Positions 41,648 to 49,841 of a DNA stretch of 64,000 bases are shown piece by piece. Location of the stretch: the NCBI RefSeq assembly GCF_019049105.1, contig NZ_JAHQZR010000015.1, positions 62,001 through 126,000 on the forward strand, given 5' to 3'. This stretch comes from Leucobacter chinensis (lineage in GTDB: Bacteria; Actinomycetota; Actinomycetes; Actinomycetales; Microbacteriaceae). Numbering within the stretch: the stretch's first letter is position 1; every line of letters starts with the position of its first letter. The notes below the pieces were generated by a model that searched no databases, was not told where the DNA came from, and saw only the letters and a list, made by a program, of their open reading frames with translations. A program made the translations under genes and the position numbers.

Positions 41648-42513
41648 CCACTGAACTCACCGCCACAATCGTCAATACCTTGCCTGAACGGGCGAAGCGC
41701 AAGCTACCATCGCCCGTTGGCCTCGTCGCTTTTAGCGTCATTGGCCTCTTTATCCTGTTCGCGGTCATTGGCCCATGGGTTGTTCCTTACCCGCCGAACG
41801 AACTCAATGTCGGCGAGCGGTTGCTGCGGCCTTCGGGCGAGTTTCTCTTCGGCACCGATGCGCTCGGCAGAGACCAATTGTCGCGTGTGCTTACCGCGAT
41901 ACGGCCTGCGGTTATCGCGGCCTTCGCTGCGACCGGGTTCGCTCTCATTCTCGGTACCCTGCTGGGCATAGCAGCGGGCTTTTGGGGCGGGAAAGTCGAT
42001 AGCATCGTCTCGAGAATCATTGACTTTCTCTTTGCCATTCCCGAGTACCTGCTCGCCATTCTCGTGCTTGCCATTCTTGGCCGAGGCCTTATGAACGCGG
42101 CTATCGCGATCGGTATCGTGTTCATTCCTCGTTTCGCGAGAACCGTTCGTAGCGCGACGCAAGAGGTAATGAGCCGCAACTACATTAGTGCCGCTAAGCT
42201 CTGTGGGCGCAGCGAGATGAGCATCATGGCGAGACACGTGCTGCCAAACATCACGTCGCCGCTCATCGTCATCTCGGCCATCAATCTCTCGATGTCTTCT
42301 GGAGCTTATGCAGCGCTGAGTTTTCTTGGCTTCGGTGTGCGGCCTCCAGATCCTGACTTCGGCTCGATGATCTCTGACTCGTTGCAGTACATCGGGAGCG
42401 ACGCATGGCTCATCGTGCCTCCAGCCGCGGTGTTTGTCATCTTTATTCTCGCGATTAACCTCGCCGGTGATGCGATTCGTGACTTACTCGACCCCAAATC
42501 TCAGAAAGCGTGA
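41644..42513 (+). CDS. DppC-like ABC transporter permease
   Basis: A 289-residue permease with an N-terminal helix at about 23-46, then FLFGTDALGRDQLSRVLTAIRPAV, typical of DppC, and the EAA loop TQEVMSRNYISAAKLCGRSEMSIMARHVLPNI. It completes the importer with the two ATPases, DppB-like subunit and receptor. The four-base overlap with DppB indicates coupling. The gene order (receptor, two ATPases, two permeases) differs from the usual permease-first Dpp order. Confidence 0.92.
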   Translation: MTTELTATIVNTLPERAKRKLPSPVGLVAFSVIGLFILFAVIGPWVVPYPPNELNVGERLLRPSGEFLFGTDALGRDQLSRVLTAIRPAVIAAFAATGFALILGTLLGIAAGFWGGKVDSIVSRIIDFLFAIPEYLLAILVLAILGRGLMNAAIAIGIVFIPRFARTVRSATQEVMSRNYISAAKLCGRSEMSIMARHVLPNITSPLIVISAINLSMSSGAYAALSFLGFGVRPPDPDFGSMISDSLQYIGSDAWLIVPPAAVFVIFILAINLAGDAIRDLLDPKSQKA

Positions 42514-42522
42514 CCCCATCTC

Positions 42523-43899
42523 ATGAAGTACGAAATGCACTCATCACCCAGCGACATTCAGGCTCTAATTGAGAGCCGAGCTGCCGAGCTACTCGAGCGC
42601 CATCAGGTACCCGGGGTTGGTATCGGGCTGCGCGTCGGCGATGAAACCGTAACGCTGGGAGTGGGGGTTACGAATCTTGAGCACCCCCTGCCCGTGACCG
42701 GTGACACGATTTTTCAAGTTGGGTCAATATCAAAAACATTTGTGGGCGTGGTTGCGGCACAACTCGTTAATGAGGGAATGCTCGACATTGATAAACCTGT
42801 TGCGCCGCTGCTCGCTGACCTCGGGCCGCTAGATCGTCGCATCACAATGCGGCACCTGCTCACACACTCTGCCGGTATTGACGCCCAGTACATGATCGGC
42901 AATGCCAGGCAACTGCTCGCTCACGGGGCCGACGACAGCATTCAGGCTTCGATCGCTCACTTCGCCTCAGATGTGCCCATGTTTGCGCCCGGAACGAACT
43001 ATTCGTACTCGGGGCCTGGTTTTATGGTTGCGGGTGCCGTGATCGAGCGCCTCACCGGAAAGCCGTGGCATGAGGTGTTGCAAGAGCGCGTGCTTGATCC
43101 GGCTTCAATGGGGCGTACCTTCACCCGCGCCGACCAAGCCATCACGCATCGCGTTGCCGCCCCGCATGATATTACTGACGGGGTAGCGCGCATCGCGAGA
43201 AACGAGGGCTGGCAACTTGGCTGGCAGCTGCCAGGGTGGGATGTTCCGGGCGGTGGTGTTTTGAGCACCCCGGCTGAGCTGCTCTCGTACGTTGAATTTG
43301 CTCTCGAACAAGACGCCCAAACGCAATGGTCGACCACGCTGCAGCAGGGGCACGAGCCGAGGCTCGCAATAGGGTATGCGTGGATGAAGAGTGAAAAGCG
43401 TGGCCTCCAAACGCTCGGGCATGACGGCCTGACAATCGGTTACGCAAGTAGGCTCACGGTGCTGCCAGAAGCCGATGTTGCAATCGTGTTGCTCAGTAAC
43501 TCAGTGAAGGGCAAGCCGCTGGTGCGGGAGCTTGAACAGCTGATTCTTGACGGGCTTTTCGGCCCAGAAGAAGCACCGCACATTCCCGACTTCGAGCCAG
43601 AGCGCTACGCCTTTCTCGAGGGGCTGTATGACTGCGGGTTCTATGGGCAGGTCGATTTGCGCATTCGCGCAGACCGAAGCGGCTTCGAACTCATCTCGCT
43701 ACCTGCGAACCGTCAAGATGGCTCGTTCACGATCGATCCGCTCTCAAGCCCGATCCTGCTGCCCGTTGCCGACGGAGTGCTCTCGGCCGAGCCACGCAGC
43801 AGCGACCCCGATCACTGGGTACCGTACATTGTTGATGAGTCAGGTGAAGCTATTGCACTGAGAATTGGGTCGAGAATAGCGAAAAAGGTGGCGTCATGA
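42523..43899 (+). CDS. Class C beta-lactamase-like serine hydrolase
   Basis: A 458-residue serine hydrolase of the beta-lactamase/D-Ala-D-Ala carboxypeptidase fold. SxxK is SISK at 68-71 (FQVGSISKTF), the second motif reads YSYSGPG, and a HDG-type third motif is present (TLGHDGLTIGY). Residues after about 345 form a separate C-terminal domain. There is no signal peptide, so it acts in the cytoplasm. Relatives include D-aminopeptidases and esterases. Within this island it may split an imported D-amino or acyl conjugate. It follows the permease by nine bases. Confidence 0.8.
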   Translation: MKYEMHSSPSDIQALIESRAAELLERHQVPGVGIGLRVGDETVTLGVGVTNLEHPLPVTGDTIFQVGSISKTFVGVVAAQLVNEGMLDIDKPVAPLLADLGPLDRRITMRHLLTHSAGIDAQYMIGNARQLLAHGADDSIQASIAHFASDVPMFAPGTNYSYSGPGFMVAGAVIERLTGKPWHEVLQERVLDPASMGRTFTRADQAITHRVAAPHDITDGVARIARNEGWQLGWQLPGWDVPGGGVLSTPAELLSYVEFALEQDAQTQWSTTLQQGHEPRLAIGYAWMKSEKRGLQTLGHDGLTIGYASRLTVLPEADVAIVLLSNSVKGKPLVRELEQLILDGLFGPEEAPHIPDFEPERYAFLEGLYDCGFYGQVDLRIRADRSGFELISLPANRQDGSFTIDPLSSPILLPVADGVLSAEPRSSDPDHWVPYIVDESGEAIALRIGSRIAKKVAS

Positions 43900-44549
43900 C
43901 CGCCCGACACCGGACACTTCAACAGATTTCAGGCCACGGTATTATCGCCGTGGTTCGAGCTTCGACATCGCAGCGAGCACTCTTCGCCTCTCGGGTACTC
44001 ATCGAATCTGGCATTCGTGCAATTGAGGTAACCTATACCGTTCCTGACGCGAGCGGGGTCATCTCTGAGTTGCGAGACGAGTACGGGGCCGAAGCGGTGA
44101 TTGGGGCGGGCACCCTCACGAGCGTCGCGAACGTAGACAACGCAATCTCTGCCGGAGCCCAGTTTCTCGTCTCGCCCGGGCACAGCACCGCGGTCACGGC
44201 CGCGGCAGTCGAGAGCGAGGTGCTCACGATGATCGGTGCGTTTACCGCGAGTGAGGTGATGGCTGTGCTCGATGCCGGAGCCGATATTGTGAAGTTCTTT
44301 CCCGGTGGCCTGGCCGGCCCCGCGGGCATTCGTGCACTGGCTGGCCCCTTTCCAGATGCCAAAATTGTGCCGACGGGAGGGGTTTCCCCCGCGAACCTCG
44401 GCGACTGGTTTTCGGCTGGTGCGGTGGCCGTGGGCGCAGGCAGCGACCTCGCTCCGAGTGCAGCGGTTGAGCAGGGCGATGCGGCAGTACTGCAAGCGCG
44501 AGCAACCTCCTTTACTGAGGCGCTCGCGCGAGCACGCGGGCAAGCCTAG
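43896..44549 (+). CDS. eda: KDPG/KHG aldolase
   Basis: A 217-residue class I aldolase: GIIAVVRAST, SGIRAIEVTYTVPDAS, the catalytic Glu region AVIGAGTLTSV, QFLVSPGHST, and the Schiff-base Lys in DAGADIVKFFPGGLAGP, then PTGGVSPANLGDWF. It splits 2-keto-3-deoxy-6-phosphogluconate into pyruvate and glyceraldehyde-3-phosphate. It overlaps the serine hydrolase by four bases and closes the plus-strand operon. Its partner KDG kinase is in the divergent arm. It ends 16 bases from the convergent ABC exporter with no visible hairpin. Confidence 0.93.
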   Translation: MTARHRTLQQISGHGIIAVVRASTSQRALFASRVLIESGIRAIEVTYTVPDASGVISELRDEYGAEAVIGAGTLTSVANVDNAISAGAQFLVSPGHSTAVTAAAVESEVLTMIGAFTASEVMAVLDAGADIVKFFPGGLAGPAGIRALAGPFPDAKIVPTGGVSPANLGDWFSAGAVAVGAGSDLAPSAAVEQGDAAVLQARATSFTEALARARGQA

Positions 44550-44564
44550 GCTCCGGTCGCGTCC

Positions 44565-46544
44565 TTACTCGGCGTCGGCCGGCACGAGCAGCTGGTGCTG
44601 CGCGAGTTCGCGGTACAGGGGCACCTGCTCGACAAGTTCGGCGTGGGTGCCCTGGCCGATGACCTCGCCGCCGTCGAGCACGACGATGAGGTCTGAGTCA
44701 ACCACGGTCGAGAGCCGGTGCGCGATCACGACGAGCGTGCGCCCGGTCGCGACCGAGTCGAGGGCCTCGCGCATGAGGCGCTCGTTGACGCCGTCGAGCG
44801 ATGCGGTCGATTCGTCGAGCAGCAGAATGGGCGGAGCCGTGAGCAGCGCGCGCGCAATCGCGAGGCGCTGCTTCTCGCCGCCCGAAAGCATGATGCCGTC
44901 TTCGCCGACCTGGGTGTCGAGCCCCTGCGAACCGTCGCGGGTGAGAATGGTGCCGAGGTTCACGGCCTCGAGCACCCGGGTGCAGGCCGCGTCGCTCGCA
45001 TCAGGTGCTCCGATGAGTAGGTTCTCGCGCAGGGTTCCGGCGAGAATGGGGGTGTCTTGCTCGACGTAGCCGATCTGCGCGCGAAGGGCCTTTCGGTCGA
45101 GCGCGCGAAGGTCGGTTCCGTGCAGCGACAGCGAGCCCTCATCGGGGTCGTAGAAGCGCTCGATGAGGCCGAGCACGGTCGACTTGCCGGCACCAGACGG
45201 GCCTACGAGCGCAACGCGTGCTCCCCGCGGCACCGCGAAGGTCACGCCCTTGAGCACGCGGGTTTCGACGATCTCGGCCGGTGCGGCCTCGTAGTCACGC
45301 ATTGCGCGCCGGCCAGAACCCTCTGGCACATCGCTGAGCTTGAACGGTGCGGCCGATCGGTAGGTGAAGTGTACGTTGTCGAGCGCGATCGCCGGCACGT
45401 CACCGCTCGTGGGCACCTCGAGCGGCACGATGCGCCCCTCGGGAGTCGCGGCCGCGATCTCGGCGTCGTGCTCGGTCTCGGTGCTGAGCCGAGTGATCTC
45501 TTGAATACGGCCGAGCGCGCCGAGCGCCTGGTTTGCCGCATTGATGGCGCCGAAGGCGAGGCCGAGCGGCTGCACGAGCATGAAGAGAAAAATGAGAAAG
45601 ACGACGAGGCTCGAGATTTCGAGCGTTCCCGTCGCGACGCGGTAGCCACCAGCGCCGAGCACGGCGAGAAATGAGACCTGCAGCGCGATAAACGAGACCG
45701 GAACGATGAACGCCGAGATGCGCGCGACCTTGAGGCCGTAGCCGTAGGCCGACTCGGCCTGCTCGGTGATCGTCGCTGCCTCGCGCTCGGTCGCGCCGGC
45801 CGCGCGAATGGTGCGGATCGACGAGATAGCGCGATCCACACTCGCCGCGAGGTCGCCCACCTTTTCCTGTGAACGGGCAACGGCGGGGCCGATGCGTGAG
45901 CCGAGCGCGAGTACGAGTAGCAGGGCAACGAGCAGCACCCCGAAGGTGATTGCAAAGAGCACGGGGTCGATGATGAGCATCGCGATGAGTGCGCCAATAA
46001 ACATGAGGGCGCCGCCCACGACCTCGACGAGCCCCTGGGTGAGCACCGCTCGCAGGAGCGTCGTGTCAGAGCCGATGCGTGAGACGAGGTCGCCCGTGCG
46101 GCGCTGATCGAACTCGCTAATGGGCAGGTGCAAAATCTTGGCTATGAGCGTGCGGCGGCTCGAGAGCACAACGCCCTCACCCATGCGCTGCAATAGGTAG
46201 TGCTGCGTGCTGTTGAAGAGGGCCGAGAAGAGCACGAGTACGACGATGCCCCAGATGAGCCAACCGAGCGGCTCTGCGTCGCCCACCCGCGTGATGACCT
46301 GGCCAACGATGAGTGGCTGTGCAAGCGAGGTGATCGCCCCGAGCAAGCTCAGCACAATGATGACGGTGAGCAGCGCTTTCTGCTCAAAGAGATACGGCAA
46401 AAGCTCGCCAAGGGTCGCTCTCGGGCCCTTGGGTGCGGCGCCTTCACGACCGCGTTTTCGGCCGGGGCGCGAACTGCGTTTCTTGGTCCCTGCGGGGGGA
46501 GCGGTGGACAGCGCGGCATTGCTTATATCGGGGGCGTCGTTCAC
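44565..46544 (-). CDS. ABC exporter, fused membrane and ATPase domains
   Basis: A 659-residue half-type exporter. A basic N-terminus (KKRSSRPGRKRGREG) is followed by six helices (about 50-340) and an ATPase domain with Walker A GPSGAGKST, signature LSGGEKQRLAIARAL, Walker B ILLLDESTASLDG and H-loop VIAHRLSTV. An extra 25-residue segment lies after the first strand of the ATPase. It resembles MsbA/LmrA-type drug or lipid exporters. GTG 46544 is chosen because the -10 box TAGCGT lies seven bases upstream and no ribosome site is present. The substrate is unknown. Confidence 0.87.
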   Translation of the reverse strand: MNDAPDISNAALSTAPPAGTKKRSSRPGRKRGREGAAPKGPRATLGELLPYLFEQKALLTVIIVLSLLGAITSLAQPLIVGQVITRVGDAEPLGWLIWGIVVLVLFSALFNSTQHYLLQRMGEGVVLSSRRTLIAKILHLPISEFDQRRTGDLVSRIGSDTTLLRAVLTQGLVEVVGGALMFIGALIAMLIIDPVLFAITFGVLLVALLLVLALGSRIGPAVARSQEKVGDLAASVDRAISSIRTIRAAGATEREAATITEQAESAYGYGLKVARISAFIVPVSFIALQVSFLAVLGAGGYRVATGTLEISSLVVFLIFLFMLVQPLGLAFGAINAANQALGALGRIQEITRLSTETEHDAEIAAATPEGRIVPLEVPTSGDVPAIALDNVHFTYRSAAPFKLSDVPEGSGRRAMRDYEAAPAEIVETRVLKGVTFAVPRGARVALVGPSGAGKSTVLGLIERFYDPDEGSLSLHGTDLRALDRKALRAQIGYVEQDTPILAGTLRENLLIGAPDASDAACTRVLEAVNLGTILTRDGSQGLDTQVGEDGIMLSGGEKQRLAIARALLTAPPILLLDESTASLDGVNERLMREALDSVATGRTLVVIAHRLSTVVDSDLIVVLDGGEVIGQGTHAELVEQVPLYRELAQHQLLVPADAE

Positions 46545-46551
46545 TCTCGCT

Positions 46552-46557
46552 ACGCTA
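46552..46557 (-). promoter_or_regulatory. -10 box of a leaderless ABC exporter gene
   Basis: On the minus strand TAGCGT is followed by seven bases and GTG 46544. The same TAGCGT box precedes the start at 59455. Confidence 0.5.
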
Positions 46558-46746
46558 CCCCATCTGCCTGCAATAGATCTGATGTGCGGCTCCGTGGCCG
46601 GGGTGAAAATGCGCGGTCTCGGGTCTCTTGGAAGGCCAGATTGCTGTGTTAGTGTGCACAGAGAATACGGGCGCCCCGCGCCAGGGAGACGACGGAGTCG
46701 AGTGACCGCTGTGCGGTGTGCTGCGGCCTGAAGGATGGTTGAGTGA

Positions 46747-47331
46747 ATGACTGAAAACGCTGAGAGCCTTGAAGCGTGGGCCGGCGGCCTCTTTACTGAG
46801 GGCAGCGTGCGGCTTCGGCAGTTTCGGGAGAGCGACACTGAGAAGCTCAGCGAGTGGTGGCGCGAACCGTCGGTGACGCTCATGCAAACCGACCGTATGC
46901 CCGTCGGCGATGACGCCACGCTCACCGAGATGTTTCTCATGTGGAACAAGAATGACACGCCTTCGGCGTGCGGCTACTCGCTCATCAATCACGAGGGAGA
47001 GTTCGTTGGTCACGTTTCACTCTGGGGCGTGACCCCGCCCACGATGATTGCCACGCTCGCGGTGATCGTGGGCCCCGAGCACCAGGGCAACGGCCACGGC
47101 CGTGACGCGGTTCTAGCCGCACTGCGCATCGCCTTTGAAGAGATGGGGGTCAACAAGGTCGAGTTGCAGGTGTGGCACTTCAATACTCGCGCCCGTCGGC
47201 TCTACGCCTCGCTCGGCTTCGTTGAAGAGGGAGTACGCCGAGCGGCGGTCTACCACCGCTCGGCGTTTCACGACCAGGTACTCATGGGCATGTTGCGCGA
47301 CGAGTACCTGGCAATGGCGGCTCGTCGCTAG
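46747..47331 (+). CDS. GNAT-family acetyltransferase
   Basis: A 194-residue GNAT of the RimJ/RimL-like type. VRLRQFRESDTEKLSEWWREP begins the fold, the acetyl-CoA loop is VIVGPEHQGNGHGRDAVLAALRIAF, and NKVELQVWHFNTRARRLYASLGFVEEGVRRAAVYHRSAFHDQVLMGML is the usual C-terminal block. It probably acetylates an amino group on a small molecule or protein N-terminus. It converges with ribH, sharing four bases of coding end. AAGGA lies rather far upstream (12 bases). Confidence 0.85.
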   Translation: MTENAESLEAWAGGLFTEGSVRLRQFRESDTEKLSEWWREPSVTLMQTDRMPVGDDATLTEMFLMWNKNDTPSACGYSLINHEGEFVGHVSLWGVTPPTMIATLAVIVGPEHQGNGHGRDAVLAALRIAFEEMGVNKVELQVWHFNTRARRLYASLGFVEEGVRRAAVYHRSAFHDQVLMGMLRDEYLAMAARR

Positions 47332-47798
47332 CCGCGCAGCTGCGACACGAGCAGCGCCGTGTTGAGCGCGGCCTCAGCGGCCTCCTGGCCCTTTGACTCC
47401 TGCGACCCGGGCAGCCCCGAGCGTTGGAACGCCTGTTCGTCGGTATCGACGGTGAGCACCCCAAAGCCAACGGCCTTGCCCGTGTCGAGGGCAACGCGGG
47501 TGAGCCCGTCGGTCACCGCGTTGCACACGTAGTCGAAGTGCGGGGTTCCGCCGCGCACGATGACGCCGAGGCAAACGACCGCGTCGAACTCACCGGCGAG
47601 GGCCGCCTGAGCGGCGACCGGAAGCTCGAAGGCGCCGGCAACGCGGTGCAGCTCGAACTCGGCGCCCGCGCTCTGCAGTGTGCTGCAGGCTCCCTCGATA
47701 AGCCCGTTCATGATTTCTTCGTGCCAGCTGCCTGCGAGCACGGCGACGCGAAGGCCCTCTGCCTCGATCGCGAGTGATGGGGCTCCTGAACCCGCCAT
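47328..47798 (-). CDS. ribH: 6,7-dimethyl-8-ribityllumazine synthase
   Basis: A 156-residue lumazine synthase: VAVLAGSWHEEIMNGLIEGA, the substrate site VAGAFELPVAAQAAL, VCLGVIVRGGTPHFDYVCNAVTDGLTRVALDTGKAVGFGVLTVDTDEQA with the catalytic His in PHFDY. It condenses the pyrimidine from the RibD branch with the RibBA product. It is last in ribD-ribE-ribBA-ribH, with AGGAGG before its ATG and a GC hairpin between it and ribBA. Confidence 0.96.
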   Translation of the reverse strand: MAGSGAPSLAIEAEGLRVAVLAGSWHEEIMNGLIEGACSTLQSAGAEFELHRVAGAFELPVAAQAALAGEFDAVVCLGVIVRGGTPHFDYVCNAVTDGLTRVALDTGKAVGFGVLTVDTDEQAFQRSGLPGSQESKGQEAAEAALNTALLVSQLRG

Positions 47799-47833
47799 GG
47801 TGATCCTCCTGAAAGTCGTTTCGATGTGAATGC

Positions 47834-47859
47834 GCCGGGCCCCGCGGAAGGGGCCCGGC
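47834..47859 (-). promoter_or_regulatory. Intercistronic hairpin between ribBA and ribH
   Basis: A perfect 10-bp stem (GCCGGGCCCC with its complement) closes a six-base loop. No U-tract follows and ribH has its own strong ribosome site, so this is probably an mRNA stabiliser or partial attenuator. Confidence 0.65.
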
Positions 47860-47865
47860 AGAGTA

Positions 47866-49182
47866 CTATTCGGCGGCCGAGTTCGTGACCGGGGCGCCAG
47901 CGGCTGATCCGCCTCCTGCTACGGCCGATGCCTCGGCAACCGCGACGTCGGCAGGCAGCGTGTGGCCCATGCGGTCGCGCTTGACGCTCAGGTAGGCGGC
48001 GTTGCTATCGGTCACGCCGACCACGAGCGGCACCTGCTCGGCCACGGTGATGCCGCGAGCGCTCAGCTGCTCGACCTTGTCGGGGTTGTTCGTGAGCAAA
48101 CGCACGCTCGAGATGCCGAGATCGGTCAAGATGTCGGCAGCCGCGGTGTAGTCGCGCGAGTCGGCGGGGAGGCCGAGCTGAATGTTCGCGTCGAGGGTGT
48201 CGATGCCCTGCTCCTGCAGTTGGTAGGCGCGAAGCTTGTTCGCGAGCCCGATGCCGCGGCCCTCCTGGCCTCGCAGGTACACGACGACGCCACCCTCGGC
48301 TGCGATGAGGTTGAGCGCGGCGTCGAGCTGGGGGCCGCACTCGCATTTGAGTGAGCCGAAGGCCTCGCCCGTGATGCACTCCGAGTGCACGCGCACGAGC
48401 ACCGAGTCGGCGCTGAAGTCGGTCTTGGGCGACACGAGTGCGACGTGGTCGATGCCGTAGGTGCGGTCGCGGTAGGCGCGCATGTGCAGGTCGCCGTGCG
48501 TCGTGGGCACGAGCGTGTCAGCGCGAAGGCTCACGCGACGGGGGCTCTTCACGCACTCGGTTGACCCTTGAGGGTCGTGCTCGTTGAGGTAGGCGATGAG
48601 CTGCTCGATCGTGATGACCGGAACCCCGGCGCTCGCCGAGAGCTCTTTGAGCGCGGGGAGGCGCATCATCTCGCCGTCGTCGGCAACGACCTCACCAATC
48701 ATCGCGACGGGCGAGAGACCGGCGAGCTTCATGAGCTCAACGGCTGCCTCGGTGTGGCCGTCGCGCTCGCGCACACCGCCGTCAACAGCGCGCAGCGGCA
48801 AAATGTGGCCGGGGCGGTTGACATCGGTGGGAACCGAATTCGGGTCAGCGAGAATGCGCAGCGTCGTGGCGCGGTCGCCTGCGCTGATGCCGGTCGTAAC
48901 GCCGTGGGCCGCGTCGACCGTGACGGTGTAAGCGGTCGTGCGCACGTCTTCGTTGCGCTTCACCATCATGGGCAGATCCATGCGGTCGGCAATCTCGTTG
49001 GTCATCGGTGCGCACAGGAGCCCGCTCGAGTACTTCACCGACCACGCGACCCACTCCTGGGTTGCGAGCTCGGCCGAGAGAATGAAGTCGCCCTCGTTCT
49101 CGCGGTTCTCGTTGTCGGCGACAATGACGGGCTTGCCCAGCTTGATCGCATTGATGGCCTCTTCGATGGTTGACAGGCTCAT
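47866..49182 (-). CDS. ribBA: Bifunctional DHBP synthase/GTP cyclohydrolase II
   Basis: A 438-residue fusion. Residues 1-205 are 3,4-dihydroxy-2-butanone-4-phosphate synthase (VIVADNENRENEGDFILSAE, RPGHILPLRAVDGGVRERDGHTEAAVELMKLAG). Residues about 215-405 are GTP cyclohydrolase II, with the zinc Cys in SECITGEAFGSLKCECGPQ and YLRGQEGRGIGLANKLRAYQLQEQG. A short Ala/Gly-rich tail ends the protein. It makes both riboflavin precursors. Its ATG overlaps the ribE stop by four bases. Confidence 0.96.
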   Translation of the reverse strand: MSLSTIEEAINAIKLGKPVIVADNENRENEGDFILSAELATQEWVAWSVKYSSGLLCAPMTNEIADRMDLPMMVKRNEDVRTTAYTVTVDAAHGVTTGISAGDRATTLRILADPNSVPTDVNRPGHILPLRAVDGGVRERDGHTEAAVELMKLAGLSPVAMIGEVVADDGEMMRLPALKELSASAGVPVITIEQLIAYLNEHDPQGSTECVKSPRRVSLRADTLVPTTHGDLHMRAYRDRTYGIDHVALVSPKTDFSADSVLVRVHSECITGEAFGSLKCECGPQLDAALNLIAAEGGVVVYLRGQEGRGIGLANKLRAYQLQEQGIDTLDANIQLGLPADSRDYTAAADILTDLGISSVRLLTNNPDKVEQLSARGITVAEQVPLVVGVTDSNAAYLSVKRDRMGHTLPADVAVAEASAVAGGGSAAGAPVTNSAAE

Positions 49183-49841
49183 GAGCGGTTCCCTTCGGTG
49201 GTGGTATCGGTGCCCGCGGCTGCCGCGGCGGAGTTGTTGGTAAAGGCGAGCATGCGTGAAACGTGCCGCGCGATAATGTCGGTTTCGATATTGACCTCGT
49301 CGCCGGGGGCGAGTGCGCCAAGCGTTGTGGCCGTGAGGGTCTCGGGAATGAGTGATACCTCAAACCACTGCTCGGCCTCGCCCGGCCCCGAGATCTCTGA
49401 GACGGTGAGCGAGACCCCCGAGACGGTGACCGAGCCCTTGTCGACGAGCAGCGCAGCGAGCTCGCGGTCGAGCGCAAAACGCAGCACGCGCCAATGCTCG
49501 CCCGGGGTCACCGAGACGAGTGTTGCCACGCCGTCGACGTGCCCCTGCACGATGTGGCCGCCGAGCCGAGTGTCGACACGGGCCGCGCGTTCGAGATTGA
49601 CGCGACTGCCGACCTCGAACCCACCGAGCGTCGACATCTTGAGCGTCTGCGCCATGACGTCGGCGGTGAACGACGAATCGGTCTGTTCAATCACGGTGAG
49701 GCACACGCCCGACACCTGAATTGAATCGCCGTGGCTCGCGTCAGAAACCACCTTCGGCCCACGCACCGTGATGCGCATCGCCTCGGTTTGCGGTTCGATA
49801 GCGGTGATCTCACCAATCTCTTCGATGAGTCCTGTAAACAC
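49179..49841 (-). CDS. ribE: Riboflavin synthase alpha chain
   Basis: A 220-residue riboflavin synthase with two lumazine-binding repeats. The N-terminus FTGLIEEIGEI, GDSIQVSGVCLTVIE, then GRVNLERAARVDTRLGGHIVQGHVDGVA (first repeat) and DKGSVTVSGVSLTVSEI (second repeat) are the hallmarks. The start is GTG 49841, which shares a base with the ribD stop (TAGTG). It dismutates two lumazines to riboflavin. The C-terminal Ala/Thr-rich tail is slightly long. Confidence 0.95.
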   Translation of the reverse strand: MFTGLIEEIGEITAIEPQTEAMRITVRGPKVVSDASHGDSIQVSGVCLTVIEQTDSSFTADVMAQTLKMSTLGGFEVGSRVNLERAARVDTRLGGHIVQGHVDGVATLVSVTPGEHWRVLRFALDRELAALLVDKGSVTVSGVSLTVSEISGPGEAEQWFEVSLIPETLTATTLGALAPGDEVNIETDIIARHVSRMLAFTNNSAAAAAGTDTTTEGNRS

